Below, one piece after another: positions 30,893 through 41,860 of a stretch of 64,000 bases of DNA; within the stretch, counting starts at the first letter, position 1, and each line of letters begins with the position of its first letter. The stretch is taken from assembly GCA_033807775.1 (NCBI GenBank), contig CM066314.1, positions 40,958,001-41,022,000 on the forward strand, given 5' to 3'. Below the pieces are notes generated by a model, which made no database searches, was not told the DNA's origin, and saw nothing but the letters and a program-made list of their open reading frames with translations. This DNA comes from Saussurea involucrata (lineage: Eukaryota > Streptophyta > Magnoliopsida > Asterales > Asteraceae). The translations under genes were made by a program, and so were the position numbers.

Positions 30893-32700
30893 AGCTTATA
30901 GGCGAGAGTTAGAGAATCCCATGGTCTAGCCAGCGCCGGAGGGACCTTCCAGGGACATAGAACCAAGGGAGTATTAGGTGATTAATTAGATCATGTGAGA
31001 AGGAGGGAACTGCGTTCGAAAGCGAACCATGAAAGATTTAGCCGTAAAGATAACGAGGCTCCTGAGCGAACCCAACCGAGTGATATCCGGGTCGCCACAT
31101 CTACTATCCCGTCTCATTTTTTGGGACAGGGTATTGAAGAAGCCTCCGTGGACCCAGCGGAGAAATTGCACAACCTCCAAAGCCACTCATCCGTCTCTCA
31201 AAAGACGGATGTTTCAGTCAAACACGAGGATAAAGCACAACTTCCACCGGTCTCTCATTCGGAGAGTATTGGTGTTGAAATAAGAGACCAGCAGCCCCCG
31301 GTCTCGACGTCTTTCAGTGCACAATTGAGTCTAGAGCTAATTAATTCGATACATTCTTTGGCTAGGACACAACAAGAGGAACAACACCAAATCGAGAGTC
31401 TTCGTGACTCGATCGGAACGTCTGTAGTGTCTCCGTCTGGCGGAACACGAGGATCGGATGAAAATTCTACCACAGCTACCATCTTGCCAACTGTGAACGT
31501 AGGTGGCTCTGCCTCTCAGGTAGATTCTTCAACGGGTAACCTAAGTGGTCCCGGAGTCACTCACCAAGACTTTGTGTCGCAAGGGTCCCTGGACAGCACC
31601 CTCAAGGCTATCCGCGAGGCAATGGAGCAGCATGTCACCAACGAGCTCGCCAAAATAATCAAAGGCAAAGCAAAGATCGTCGAAGCTGAAACCGCACCTA
31701 CACTCCACCGGCTCATGTTCAGCCTACCTTTTCAGTGGATACCCTCAAGACGATGCTTCTTGCTCAGCTACTCCAAGACTCCGAAACCAACGCCTCAACT
31801 GAAGCAGACCTGATCACCATTCTGAAATCACAGGTCCCTACTCCTTCATTATCCATTACCACTCGCCTAGATAACATTGACTCGACTCTCAAAGACTACA
31901 AACAAGCGCTCACTGTGCTGTCCGAGAGAGTTCGTTCCCTCGAAGATACATGCAAGAGTCAAGTCGGCGGTCTGAAGCGCAAACACGATGACCAGGATGA
32001 TCCTGATCACCGTGAGGGGGAGAAAGATTAAGACCAACCGAGACCGCCCCTATCCTTACTGAAACGACAACTGTGGTTCTTCTGGAACCAGCAACTGTGG
32101 CAACAACAACCGACGCCGAACCTGAAGCCGAGTTGCCATTAGCCGAGATGGTAATAGATATGAGCATCTCAGATGATGAAGTCCCGACGGTTGAAAAGCC
32201 TGAGGGTTTAACACATGAACTGGTCGACTTTGACTCATCAGACAGACCAATACTGGATATGATCGATCCAGACTGCGAAGCCAACCCGGAGACCGAAGAT
32301 GCATGGTACGAAAAAGCCGCCAGTGCCGTAAATCTACAGGTAAACTTGGTTTTCCCGACTGATGAAGACGACAACATCGACTATGATCAGTTCCTGCTAC
32401 AGATCTTTTATGGCACTTCTCCCGTTCACTCAAGCAAAGCCGTCAAAACTTCTGAAAGACCCCAATCTGCAACTGTCAATCCTACGACATCTCCTCTACA
32501 ACAACAGACAGCTCCTGATCTTCCTCCCCTTCCTCAGCAACAAATCCGTTAGGAGAAGATCCCTGTATTTATTCCTCACCTGGAGGAATCCATGAAGAAG
32601 TTGTTTGTTCACAAGCTACGCACGATCGAGCCGACCTATTGCCTTGGTATTTACAACTACAGCCCCGAATACCAACGTCGATACATCAGCGCAATAAAGT
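30893..32700 (+). pseudogene. SIRE-2 env-like region, copy B
   Basis: As copy A, but without the 1-base deletion, so the first frame is longer (30995-31813, 272 residues, through HFLGQGIEEASVDPAEK). A frameshift still separates it from 31735-32031 (coiled coil) and 32073-32552 (acidic). It stops at the Tekay-2 LTR remnant starting at 32701. Confidence 0.6.
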
Positions 32701-33895
32701 GGTTCGTTTCTATGCATTAATCATTATGTGGTTTTATATTCGTGGTGGTGGTGTTGTTGCCTACTTGCGAGTAGGGGCGATATACGTGGGGTTGCTACCT
32801 ACGTGTGTGGTTGGACTCACTAAGCGTTTAGCTTACCCTTTCCCAATATGTTGTGATTTCAGGTGCGAGCGGCAGTCAGGCTTGACGGTACACACACTAA
32901 GCGCGGGGTGCTGAGAGTGTTTAAATTTCACTTCCTTTAGATTTTATTTTATGAAATTTCCGCTGTAAACTTTATTGACTGTTTGAGTTAACGACGTTAA
33001 TTTAATTTGAGTTACGAATTATTAAATTGTGATTGTTTTATAATGAAATGCATGTTTTAAAATTTTAAATTCCTTGTAATTTTTGGGACGTTACAACTTG
33101 GTATCAGAGCACAGCTTGAGTGAATCAAACACATCTCGGTGTGTTTGGTCTCAAGTTGGGGCTATGAAGTTTTTTAAAAACTCTCTTATTAAAATCTTTG
33201 AAAATAAATGAACGGAGAAAGCCCGTTTGGGAAACGGTGATCGTGGGCGCAGTGTGTACAGTCAACCGACGCCAATTGAGAAGGTACAACACTTAGTGTA
33301 TAGATTGCTTTCTAGAACATAGGAGTATGTATGCTAGATTGCTTACGTGGATTTTGTGGTACTGTATACTTGTTACTTGCTATTAGGAACTCATGCTAGC
33401 CTTGATAGGTTGTTATGTGAATGCACCTTAGGTTGTATGCAGTAGGAACCGAATAGCCTTAGAATGTTGGATTTAGTTCTATTGCGCAACTCTTGTTTGA
33501 GTCCAACCGTTGTAGGATAGAATCTTATATTCGAATGTCTATCTGGTTTCACTGTATACGACTGTGCGTTTACGAGGCGACTCGTCAGGGCTAGTGGGGG
33601 TTCCGTTCTAGCAAAGGTGGTGGGGTATTATGACTTTTCTAGGGAGCTAGGAAAAGTGTTTGCATATGCCGGAATGGGCATATGTGTTTGTTTGTGGTAA
33701 GCAACTACTTGGACGTCCCGGGACAGGACTCGAAACGAGTAAGGATAAGTGTGAAGGGTAGTAGCAGAGCTCCTACTATCTGAAGCACAGGATCCGTGCT
33801 CGAGTCGGGGAAAGTCACGGAGAATCCGAAGAGTTGAGTGTGAGCGTAGTTAGCAGGTTTTAATGTGTGCTAGTAGCTCGTTAAGGAGGAACAAC

Positions 33896-36073
33896 AATGT
33901 TGATCCAGATGCTGATGCTGGAATTATTGCTGATCAGATTCGTGAAATGTTTGCGGTCGAGGTGACGCATATTTTGAGAAGGCGATCCCCGAAATTATTA
34001 CCGCCATTCGTGATGAGGTAATAGTGTCGATGGAGGAGAACATCGCGGCGATTCCACCCCCTGCGGGTCGGCAGCCCCGAACAAGAGAGTCGGGATCAAT
34101 TATGGAGTGCACATTCCTTACCGGTGGTTGTCCTGCGAACTAGAAGGTTCGCTTCGCGGTGAATCTGTTACGAGACGGAGCGAAATACTGGTGTGCTACT
34201 GCTTTGACGCTTAACGGGCGCACTACTTGACCTGGGAGGAGTTCGTCGTATGTTTCGTGTAGAGCATGTGCCTCTAGTGGAGATGAAGAGGAGTGCCAAA
34301 GAGTTCTTGGAGCTCTCTCAGACTGCGGAGGCCATAAAGGAGGTGAACCGAAAGTTCACGGAAATGACATTATTCTATCCTTAGCATGCTGCTTTTGAGG
34401 ACATGAAGAGGACACGGTACAAGGATATGTTACGTACCAAGATCAGGGAGTTCGTGAGTACCGCGCAGTATGTTTCACTTGCTGTAGTGATGGAGGCGGC
34501 CTGAGGTAGAGTTCGTCAACTGGGAGTGGAGGAGGCACAAGCTACGTATAAAGTGGTGACAGGTACGTTCTTGGTTAACTCGGTGCTTGCTGTGGTGACG
34601 ATTGATAGCGGGGCTACTCATCCTTATGTGTCTCACATAGTCAGTGAGTGTTTGGGGCCGAGTTGTAGGACGGTTAGGCTGTCCACTTGTGGTTGCAGTT
34701 GCTGAAGACAGGACCTTGACGGTTACTGACGTGTACCGGGGGGTGCACTTTGGAGATCTCTGGTGTGAGGTTCCCGATTGATTTGATTCCGGATGCTGCT
34801 CCGGTGGCCAAGGCACCTTATCGCCTGGCTCCACCGGAAATGAAGGAGTTGTACACTCGTTGCAGGAACTTATCGAAAAGGAGTTCATCAAGCCGAGTTG
34901 TCCACCGTGGGGAGCCCCGATTCTGTTTGTGAAAAAGAAAGACGGGTCCCAACGGATGTGTATAGACTACCGTGAGTTGAATAAGCTTACGGTGAAGAAT
35001 CGTTATCCTCTGCCAAGGATCGATGACTTGTTCGATCAGCTTCAGGGAGCCTCGTGGTTCTCTAAGGTTGATTTGAGATCGGGGTATCATCGGATGCGGG
35101 TGAGGAGAGAGGATACGGAGTAGACGGCCTTTCGTTCACGTTATGGCCATTTACAAGTTTGTGGTGATGCCTTTCGGGCTCACCAATTTACCCGCAGCGT
35201 TCATGGACCTCATTAACCGGGTATGTAGCCCTATGTAGGATCGATCGGTGATCGTGTTCATCGACGATATTTTTGTGTAATCGAAGTCGAAGGAAGAGCA
35301 TGAGATGCATTTGCGAGAAGTTTTGGAAGTTTTGAGGCGGGAGAAGCTGTATGCTAAGCTCTCCAAGTGTGAGTTCTGGTTACGAGAGGTCCACTTTCGA
35401 GGGCATGTCGTGAACCAGAATGGTATTATGGTGGATCCGGCCAAGATTACGGCTGTGATGCGGTGGGAAGTGCCAAAGACTCTCACTGAAGTACGGAGTT
35501 TTCTTGGGTTAGCAGGGTACTTCCGGAGATCCATTCAGGATTTCTCCAAGATTGCTTTACCGATGACCCAATTGACGAAGAAATCTGCGGCTTTTAGTTG
35601 GGGTGAAGAGCAGCAGAGGGCTTTGAGGAGCTACGCAGGCATTATGCGAGGCTCCGATGTTGACTTTGCCCGAGGGTATGTAAGATTTGGTGGTGTTTGC
35701 TCTCAAGATTTGGAGGCACTATTTGTATGGCGTCACGTGTATACACTAACCATAAAAGCCTCCAGTACTTGATGACCGGCAAAACCTCAACATGCGTAAG
35801 AGGAGGTGGCTTGACGTGGTCAAGGATTATGATGGTGAGATACTTTACCACCCCGGTAAAGCGAATGTTGTTACGGACGCACTTAGTCGACATCTGGATG
35901 GTGAGCCACTGTGGGGCTTGTGTCAACGGTTAACAGTGGTTGCACCTCTTCTCGAGTCGATAGGTAGTGCTCAGGAGGTGGCAGTTTTGGAGGAAAATGC
36001 CAAACGCGAGAGAGTTTCGAGGGAAATTCCGAATTTTGTCCGTGATAGTCATGGGTCAATTGCTCTGTCTTAA
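33896..36073 (+). pseudogene. Tekay-2 gag, protease, RT and RNase H, decayed
   Basis: To 35567 this equals copy A. RT pieces: 34750-34932, 34860-35123 and 35305-35567 with the same stops. Past the duplication end RT runs into RNase H: KKSAAFSWGEEQQRAL, then a deletion, YTNHKSLQYL (the D of YTDHKSL is changed to N), RKRRWLDVVKDYDGEILYHPGKANVV and DALSRH, ending by 36073 in several frames. The sequence identifies a Tekay-lineage chromovirus; nothing is functional. Confidence 0.8.
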
Positions 36074-36817
36074 TGGTCGGTTGGGTATCTCGGGGTGGGA
36101 CTCCGGTATTCATGTGTTATGACCTTGACTTTCCAATAGGCACTAAGAGGATACAGTCTTGGGCACTTACCTGAGAGGTAGCTCCGATGTGCCGGGACTT
36201 GAGACGTACCTGAGAGGTAGGCGTTGGGGTGTAACTAGGCTTCGTAGAGCGAGTATGGAAGATACGTCGATGGTGGAAGGTTGGGTATCCCACGCGTGTG
36301 GGTACTGTTGGCCGAATAGTATCGGTTAGGGAATGATGCCCTTTGTAATAAAGAGGATAAATGCGTAGAATTTTTGAGGTAAATAGTATACTTAGGTGTC
36401 GACTTTTGGGCTTGAGGCCAAATGCCTTAGTGTAATTGGGGAATTGTAGTCGATTTTAAGGAAATTATGTTGATGGTAGTAGTAATCCTGAGATGTTTGC
36501 TTGTGATGAATGGTTGTGGTGGAATGACCTTCGTGGATGATTATAAATTTACTGGTTTGATAATTCATGTGAAATAAATTGTGGGAGTCTATTAGAGCTC
36601 GTGAAAGTTAATCGACAGTTAATGATAGGAATGATCGAATTCGAGTATCCTGTAGGGTATATTGGTGAGCAACTTTAGAATGGTTAGAGGTTGAAATTTG
36701 AATCGGGATGATTGGATTATCTATGGTTGGGAGACAACCGAAGTCGTTTGACTAGGAATGAATCCAGTTGTTGGAGTGTTCCTCCGATCATACTTGCGGT
36801 GTACTTGAAGGAGTTTT
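36074..36817 (+). other. Tekay-2 region where integrase should be
   Basis: I find no zinc-domain or D,D,E motifs. The stretch is either a decayed integrase or replaced sequence; no ORF or repeat is evident. Confidence 0.5.
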
Positions 36818-36990
36818 GTGGTAAGAAAAGTATTCGAGAGATTTTTAGGCGGTGTGGGAAATCTTAAATTCCAGTTAGTGAAAGTTCAGTGGCAACACCG
36901 GAAGGGTTCAGAGTGGACGTGGGAGCCCGAAGCGGAGATGCGCGAGAATTATCCCGAGCTATTCATCGGTCAAGACTTCGAGGGCCCGTA
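36818..36990 (+). pseudogene. Tekay-2 chromodomain remnant
   Basis: FQLVKVQWQHRKGSEWTWEPE followed by MRENYPELF: the C-terminal chromodomain of Tekay-type Pol, still readable although integrase before it is gone. Confidence 0.8.
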
Positions 36991-39066
36991 CTCTGGTATG
37001 CCTTTTTCTTTATTATTTTTATTAATTTCTTTTTAAAATCTTCTCCCTAGCTTGGTGTTCGTTAGCAGAATTAGACGAAATGGGACAAAAAGTTAACGGG
37101 GTCAACTCGTTTTGGTTTTATGCAAGGAAAGGAAGTTGAGGGGCCATTTGGGTCAATGCACCAAACTTGTGCATGGGACCAGCCATATGACCGATCCCCT
37201 TCCCTCACCCCTTTCGTTTTTCACTTAAGCAACTCCCAAAACCCTTTCCCCATCCCCCCCCCCTTGTTGTGTGCTCGGCCAAGAAGAAAGCTAGAGAGAG
37301 AGTAATCGAAGAGAGAGAGAGAAAGAAAGAAATCGAGAGGGAAAGAGAGAGAGGTCGCCGGCGAGAGGAGAGTGAGGGAGAGCACGACGGCAACCACCCT
37401 TCGCCGCTGCCACTACCGCCGGAGGAGGGTAGAAAACGCCGCCGCTTCGCCGTAAGGTAAACCCTCGTTCCTTTTCCTTTTTCTTTTCATTTTCCGGCGA
37501 AGCCACCACAGCCGCACGACGCCGCTGCGGTGGCCGTGGGTGGACGGCTGTGGTGGTGTGTGTGAGTGGGTGCACGATTAGGGTGATCGAGAGAGAGGAG
37601 GACGGGGGTGCGAGAGGGTAGTGTGGGTGCGGGTGCGTGTGATCACCGCCGGAAAACACCGCCGCCGCCGCCGTGCCCCACTGCCGGATGTGGCAGTGGG
37701 TGGGGCCGCGGCCTAAACCCTAAAAACCACCTGGTGGAACCCTAAGACCGCTGTGGTCTTGGCCCGAAACCGCCTAGTCGTTTTGCAAAACCATCTTATG
37801 ATTTCATGTGAAGTTAGTAATCTGCCACTGTATTGCGTAAGCCGTAACCTTTTACTCGTAGTACGGATTGGGGTGAAATCGGTGCCAAAAGTTCCCATGT
37901 TGAGTCTAGTAAGTTTTCTATGTTTTGTGAAAAAACCAGTTCGGAACGTAGCTTAGGCCAAATCGTCGTTTTGTACTGAAAGGTTCTGTTTTCGCTGTTC
38001 TGCGAACCGTTTTTGTAAAATCCGTATTAAACTGTAGAAAAATCGTTAGGAGGAGTATAATATATCCTTGGAACCCTAACTCAGAGAACTTTCTGGTGAT
38101 GTAATGTGATTGAGGATTTTCTGTGTTTGGGGAGGTCGGAACAGGTCCCGAACAGACCTGTTTGGTTAGACAGAAAAGTAGTTTTAGCGACAGTTGTTCG
38201 TGCGTCATGTTTTAGGGTTCGGACCTCGTGTTAATGCGTTTTAACATTTGTTTAGGTATTGGGAAGTGATCCCGGATTGGTGGAGCTTGAACTGTTGTTT
38301 GTGAGCTAGGCGCGCTTACGAGGTGAGTTCTCTCACCGCGTAGTTAGGAATTTCATGCATATCGTTATTTTGTGCTACGTGTTATTACGTGCTTACGTGA
38401 ACTAGTTGGGATGTGATAACTAGTTGTGATTTGTTGGATTTATATGTGGATTATTTATGCTTGTGTACACCTCGGTGGGACTGGGGGGCTCGGTGGGACC
38501 GAGGGCTCGGTGGGACTGAGCTAGTACGATTGTATTATCTTTACTCGGTGGGACCGAGGGCTCAGTGGGACTGAGCTGGTATTAATGTCTTTACTCGGTG
38601 GGACCGAGGGCTCGGTGGGACTGAGCTTGTGTCGATATATTTTTGGTGTACTCGGTGGGACCGAGGTTCGTTTCTATGCATTAATCATTATGTGGTTTTA
38701 TATTCGTGGTGGTGGTGTTGTTGCCTACTTGCGAGTAGGGGCGATATATGTGGGGTTGCTACCTACGTGTGTGGTTGGACTCACTAAGCGTTTAGCTTAC
38801 CCTTTCCCAATATGTTGTGATTTCAGGTGCGAGCGGCAGTCAGGCTTGACGGTACACACACTAAGCACGGGGTGCTGAGAGTGTTTAAATTTCACTTTTA
38901 AACCTTTAGATTTTATTTTATGAAATTTCCGCTGCGTAAACTTTATTGACTGTTTGAGTTAACGACGTTAATTTAATTTGAGTTACGAATTATTAAATTG
39001 TGATTGTTTTATAATGAAATGCATGTTTTAAAATTTTAAATTCCTTGTAATTTTTGGGACGTTACA
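36991..39066 (+). repeat. Tekay-2 3' LTR (start approximate)
   Basis: About 2 kb after the chromodomain, ending GGGACGTTACA. I cannot place its first base: no polypurine tract plus TGTAAC start is visible. It contains a C8+ run (about 37254), a purine-rich GA tract (37285-37385), a GC-rich block (37390-37700) and a minisatellite (38466-38665). Long ORFs in the GC-rich block are compositional. Confidence 0.7.
38466..38665 (+). repeat. GGTGGGAC minisatellite in Tekay-2 LTR
   Basis: Eight CTCGGTGGGACCGAG-like units, alternating with CTCGGTGGGACTGAG forms. The first form is a 6-bp palindrome around GGG. Higher-order repeats of about 60 bp each contain one pair of units. Confidence 0.85.
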
Positions 39067-39782
39067 GTCTTCCAGTCAGCCAAGTCAAAACCAAGAATCA
39101 GATCACAGAAGTGCTCAACATCGAGTCACGCCGCATCATGAAGATCGTCTATCCAGTCTTCACCGTTCGCCGCGAAGATGGTAATGAATGGAAATTTTCT
39201 GAAGCCGACTTCCAGAACCTCCGACCATTTGACTTCCTGGCTCTTCTGAAAGACCTTCGCACTAGAACCATCCGACCGCTTACCGTTACAAAGGCGCTCG
39301 AAGTTGTTCGTCGATTCCTGGTCCGCACAATTATGATGTCTTATCTAACGGACTTCCAAATGGTTGTCGAGAACAGGGCGAAGAAGGTAAATCTGATAAA
39401 GCCGAATCTGCAAGCTCCTGAGTTGAATATGTATCCCGAGAACGCTATACTTCTAGAACCAGAATTTGGGATTGTCTACATCAATGAACAGAAAGAGAAG
39501 AAATTTCTACGATTCAGTCAGGTTGATAGATTCTGCGACGACACACTCTTCAAAGTTCAAGATGCTCTTCGAAAGATCATTCAGCACGAGTCTGAAAATC
39601 CAAGGGTTTCGTATATTCCTAATCCAAATAAAATAACTGCTCAGAATGCCTTGGAAATGGTTGAAGATCGCATCGACTATCGTCGTGCTATCAGATGGTT
39701 CGAGATCCACTTCGCGCTTCAAAAAAGATATGTCGCGAACTGGCGCCAAATCGAACTTCAAATCAAAGGTGGAGATTGTTAG
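39067..39782 (+). pseudogene. SIRE-2 env-like C-terminal domain
   Basis: Open frame of about 238 residues resuming the env-like gene after Tekay-2. It holds the same domain as SIRE-h at 11457-12179: WKFSEADFQNLRPFDFL, a helical block to LTDFQMVVENR, KVNLIKPNLQAP, FGIVYINEQKEK and RFSQVDRFCDDTLF, then a helical tail with RAIRWFEIHFALQ. The stop TAG (39780-39782) lies inside the LTR, its first base being the third base of TGTTAG. The domain itself is intact but cut off from its N-terminal part. Confidence 0.7.
39765..39776 (+). other. SIRE-2 polypurine tract
   Basis: AAAGGTGGAGAT directly before LTR3, overlapping the end of the env-like frame. Confidence 0.85.
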
Positions 39783-40057
39783 GGTAATATTTGGTTGATT
39801 AAAAGTTCAAGGGGCTAATTGTAATAGTTTAAATTAGGCCTTGTTAGTGAACGGGCCGTATGCTTGTTAACCACGGGCCCGCCATATATAAAGCAATCTA
39901 GCCTTAGAAAATTAGGCTAGTTGTCTTATTTGCTTTCTTTCACTCTTATTGTAATTCTCTCATATTGAAAGCTAATACAGAGATGACCAGTTGAAATCGT
40001 ATACTTTACTGTTAAATCGTTTGATTTCATTATTGTTGCACGGATCTGAGACTATCA
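39777..40057 (+). repeat. SIRE-2 3' LTR (281 bp)
   Basis: Same ends, TATA box and length as LTR1, with a few substitutions. Followed by CTGAC. Confidence 0.95.
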
Positions 40058-40062
40058 CTGAC
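40058..40062. repeat. TSD of SIRE-2 (CTGAC), right copy
   Basis: Pairs with 16343-16347. Confidence 0.93.
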
Positions 40063-40665
40063 ACGTGTTATTTGATAGAAATTAACACAAGTAAAAGTTC
40101 TGAATAACACGTTCAGAATTCTGAAAGTACATACTCAGAAGTTCTGAGTACACAGTTCAGATGAAATTCCCTTGGAACCAAAATTCATTAAAAATCAACT
40201 TCTGACAATATAAAGCATTTGATCACCCAGAAGTAGTTTGAACAAGTGAAAAAAATTTTATCATTGAAAGCTTGTTCCCCTTAGAATGATTTGAAATAAG
40301 AAAGAAAATACAAACCTTGTAATCACCTCAGAATGATTTCTGAAAGATATCAATGCTCCCCCTTGACTTAAGCATATACTCAAACACATATTAGACATAA
40401 AAAAATATGAAAAGAATAAAAATAGAAAAAACTTAACAACAAATTGAAACACTTGTACTTTTCAGAAATGAGTTCTGAAAGGTAGTCAGAAGATCTGAGT
40501 AACCTATTCAGAAGAACAAATGTTAAGTCAAATTTCTGAAGTATTGACTCAGAAGTTCTGAACTCAAGACTCAGAACATCTGAGTAATAGAGTCAGAATT
40601 CTTAGTACACTACTCAGAAAATCTTACTTAGAAAAATATTCATTTCTGAAAAATAACAAATATAC
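40063..40665 (-). promoter_or_regulatory. SIRE-h pol-env spacer rich in TTCTGA/TCAGAA
   Basis: Non-coding. Dense TTCTGA and TCAGAA words, often forming palindromes such as TCAGAAGTTCTGA (about 40136). A minus-strand polypurine motif AAGTCAAGGGGGAGC lies at about 40352-40366. The same words recur in the SIRE-h LTR. Confidence 0.7.
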
Positions 40666-41860
40666 TCAATTAGTCAGATTAAGCATTCCTATTTTACATA
40701 TGAGAAAAGTAAACCTTTTGTGATCAAGAGGCTTTGTGAACAAGTCAACCAATTGATACTTTGTGTGCACAAAGTGTATTTCTATAGTTCCCTTTTCCAC
40801 ATAGTCTTTAATAAAATGATACCTTATATCAATATGTTTGGTCTTTGAGTGCTGAACAGGATTCTGAGTAAAGGCAATGGCACTTTCTGAATCACAATAT
40901 GTGGGAATTTTGTTGAGTTGATAGCCATAATCTATGAATTGTGTTTTCATCCACGGAGTTTGAGAACAGCAAGCAGCAGCAGCTACATATTCTGCCTCAA
41001 CAGTTGATGTGGACAAACAATTTTGCTTCTTTGAAGCCCAACTCACTATCTTATCTCCCAAAAAGTGACAAAGGCCTAAATCAGGTGAACCTTTAAGATA
41101 TCTTAAGATTCTTTTAACAGCCAGCAAATGAGATTATTTTGGATTAGATTGAAATCTAGCACAAAAACATGTAGCAAACATGATATCTGGCCTACTTGCA
41201 GTCAGATAAAGCAAAGAACCAATCATGCCCCTATAAACCTTGTTATCTACTGAAACTCCAGAGAGATCAGCATCTAACTTGACATTTGTAGCCATAGGTG
41301 TTCTCATAGCAGCACAATCAGACATCTTAAACTTTTTCAGAATATCTTTTACATATTTTCCTTGATTTATAAAAATTCCATTTGGTAATTGTTTTACTTG
41401 AAGACCAAGGAAAAAGTTCAATTCTACCATCATGCTCATTTCAAATTTAGATTTCATGATTTCTGAGAATTCATCACATAATTCTGCATTTGAAGAACCA
41501 AATATGATATCATCTACATATATCTGAATCAGAATTAAATCATCACCTTCTTTCTTTAAAAATAAGGTAGTATCAATTTTACCTTTCTTGAAGCCAGATT
41601 CTAATAAGTATTGAGTTAGAGTATCATAACAGGCTCTTGGTGCTTGTTTCAGACCATACAATGCTTTATCTAAAACATACATATGATCTAGAAACTCAGA
41701 ATCAACAAATACTTCAGGTTGATAGACATAAACTTCTTCATTGAGTATACCATTCAAAATTGCTGATTTGACATTCATTTGGTATACTTTGAAATTCTTG
41801 TGTGCAGCATTTGCTAAGAATATTCTGATTGCCTCTATTCTTGCAACTGGTGCAAATGAG
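40666..41860 (-). pseudogene. SIRE-h RT (5'-truncated) and RNase H
   Basis: Minus-strand copia RT from FAPVARIEAIRIF (41859) through FKVYQMNVKSAILNG, GLKQAPRACYDTL, YVDDIIFGSS (about 41500-41530) to ASRPDIMFATCFCARF, with a stop at 41134-41136 (TAA within PK*SHLLAVKRILRYLKG). RNase H follows in the same frame to 40666, ending IGMLNLTN. An in-frame deletion joins LGL to CHFLGDKIVSW and removes about 30 residues, including the first catalytic aspartate of RNase H (compare DSDFAGC in copia-1). The 5' end is fused to Athila gag. Confidence 0.88.

Larger units (their letters stand above)
25454..35567. repeat. Tandem duplication, copy B
   Basis: Begins with TCTACAG, corresponding to 15336-15342, and ends in CGATGAC, corresponding to 25441-25447. 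Beyond 35567 Tekay-2 continues normally, so B holds the original right-hand junction and A the original left-hand one. Confidence 0.95.
32701..39066 (+). mobile_element. Tekay-2 (copy B plus unduplicated 3' part)
   Basis: 5' LTR remnant (32701-33095), primer site (33099-33110), leader, decayed gag/protease/RT, RNase H, lost integrase, chromodomain and 3' LTR ending GGGACGTTACA at 39066. SIRE-2 env-like coding resumes at 39067. Because the 5' LTR is truncated no TSD can be seen. Confidence 0.85.
16348..40057 (+). mobile_element. SIRE-2: pol-deleted Sirevirus containing Tekay-2 and the duplication
   Basis: LTR1 (16348-16628) and LTR3 (39777-40057), both 281 bp, flank gag, a protease scrap, repeated polypurine tracts and an env-like region; TSD CTGAC. 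RT, RNase H and integrase are absent in both copies A and B, so the element was non-autonomous before the duplication. Tekay-2 lies inside the env-like region. Confidence 0.9.
10742..41860 (-). mobile_element. SIRE-h: minus-strand Sirevirus, 5'-truncated, split by SIRE-2
   Basis: Two blocks, 10742-16347 and 40058-about 41860, rejoin when SIRE-2 is removed (TSD CTGAC). On the minus strand the order is RT, RNase H, spacer, env-like region, polypurine tract, 3' LTR: the Sirevirus gene order. The element stops inside RT at about 41860, where Athila gag sequence begins, so integrase, gag and the 5' LTR are gone. Coding is broken throughout. Confidence 0.85.

Noticed and set aside
37205..37659. Proline/serine-rich open frames on both strands
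   Set aside because: They are products of the GA tract and the GC-rich part of the Tekay-2 LTR.
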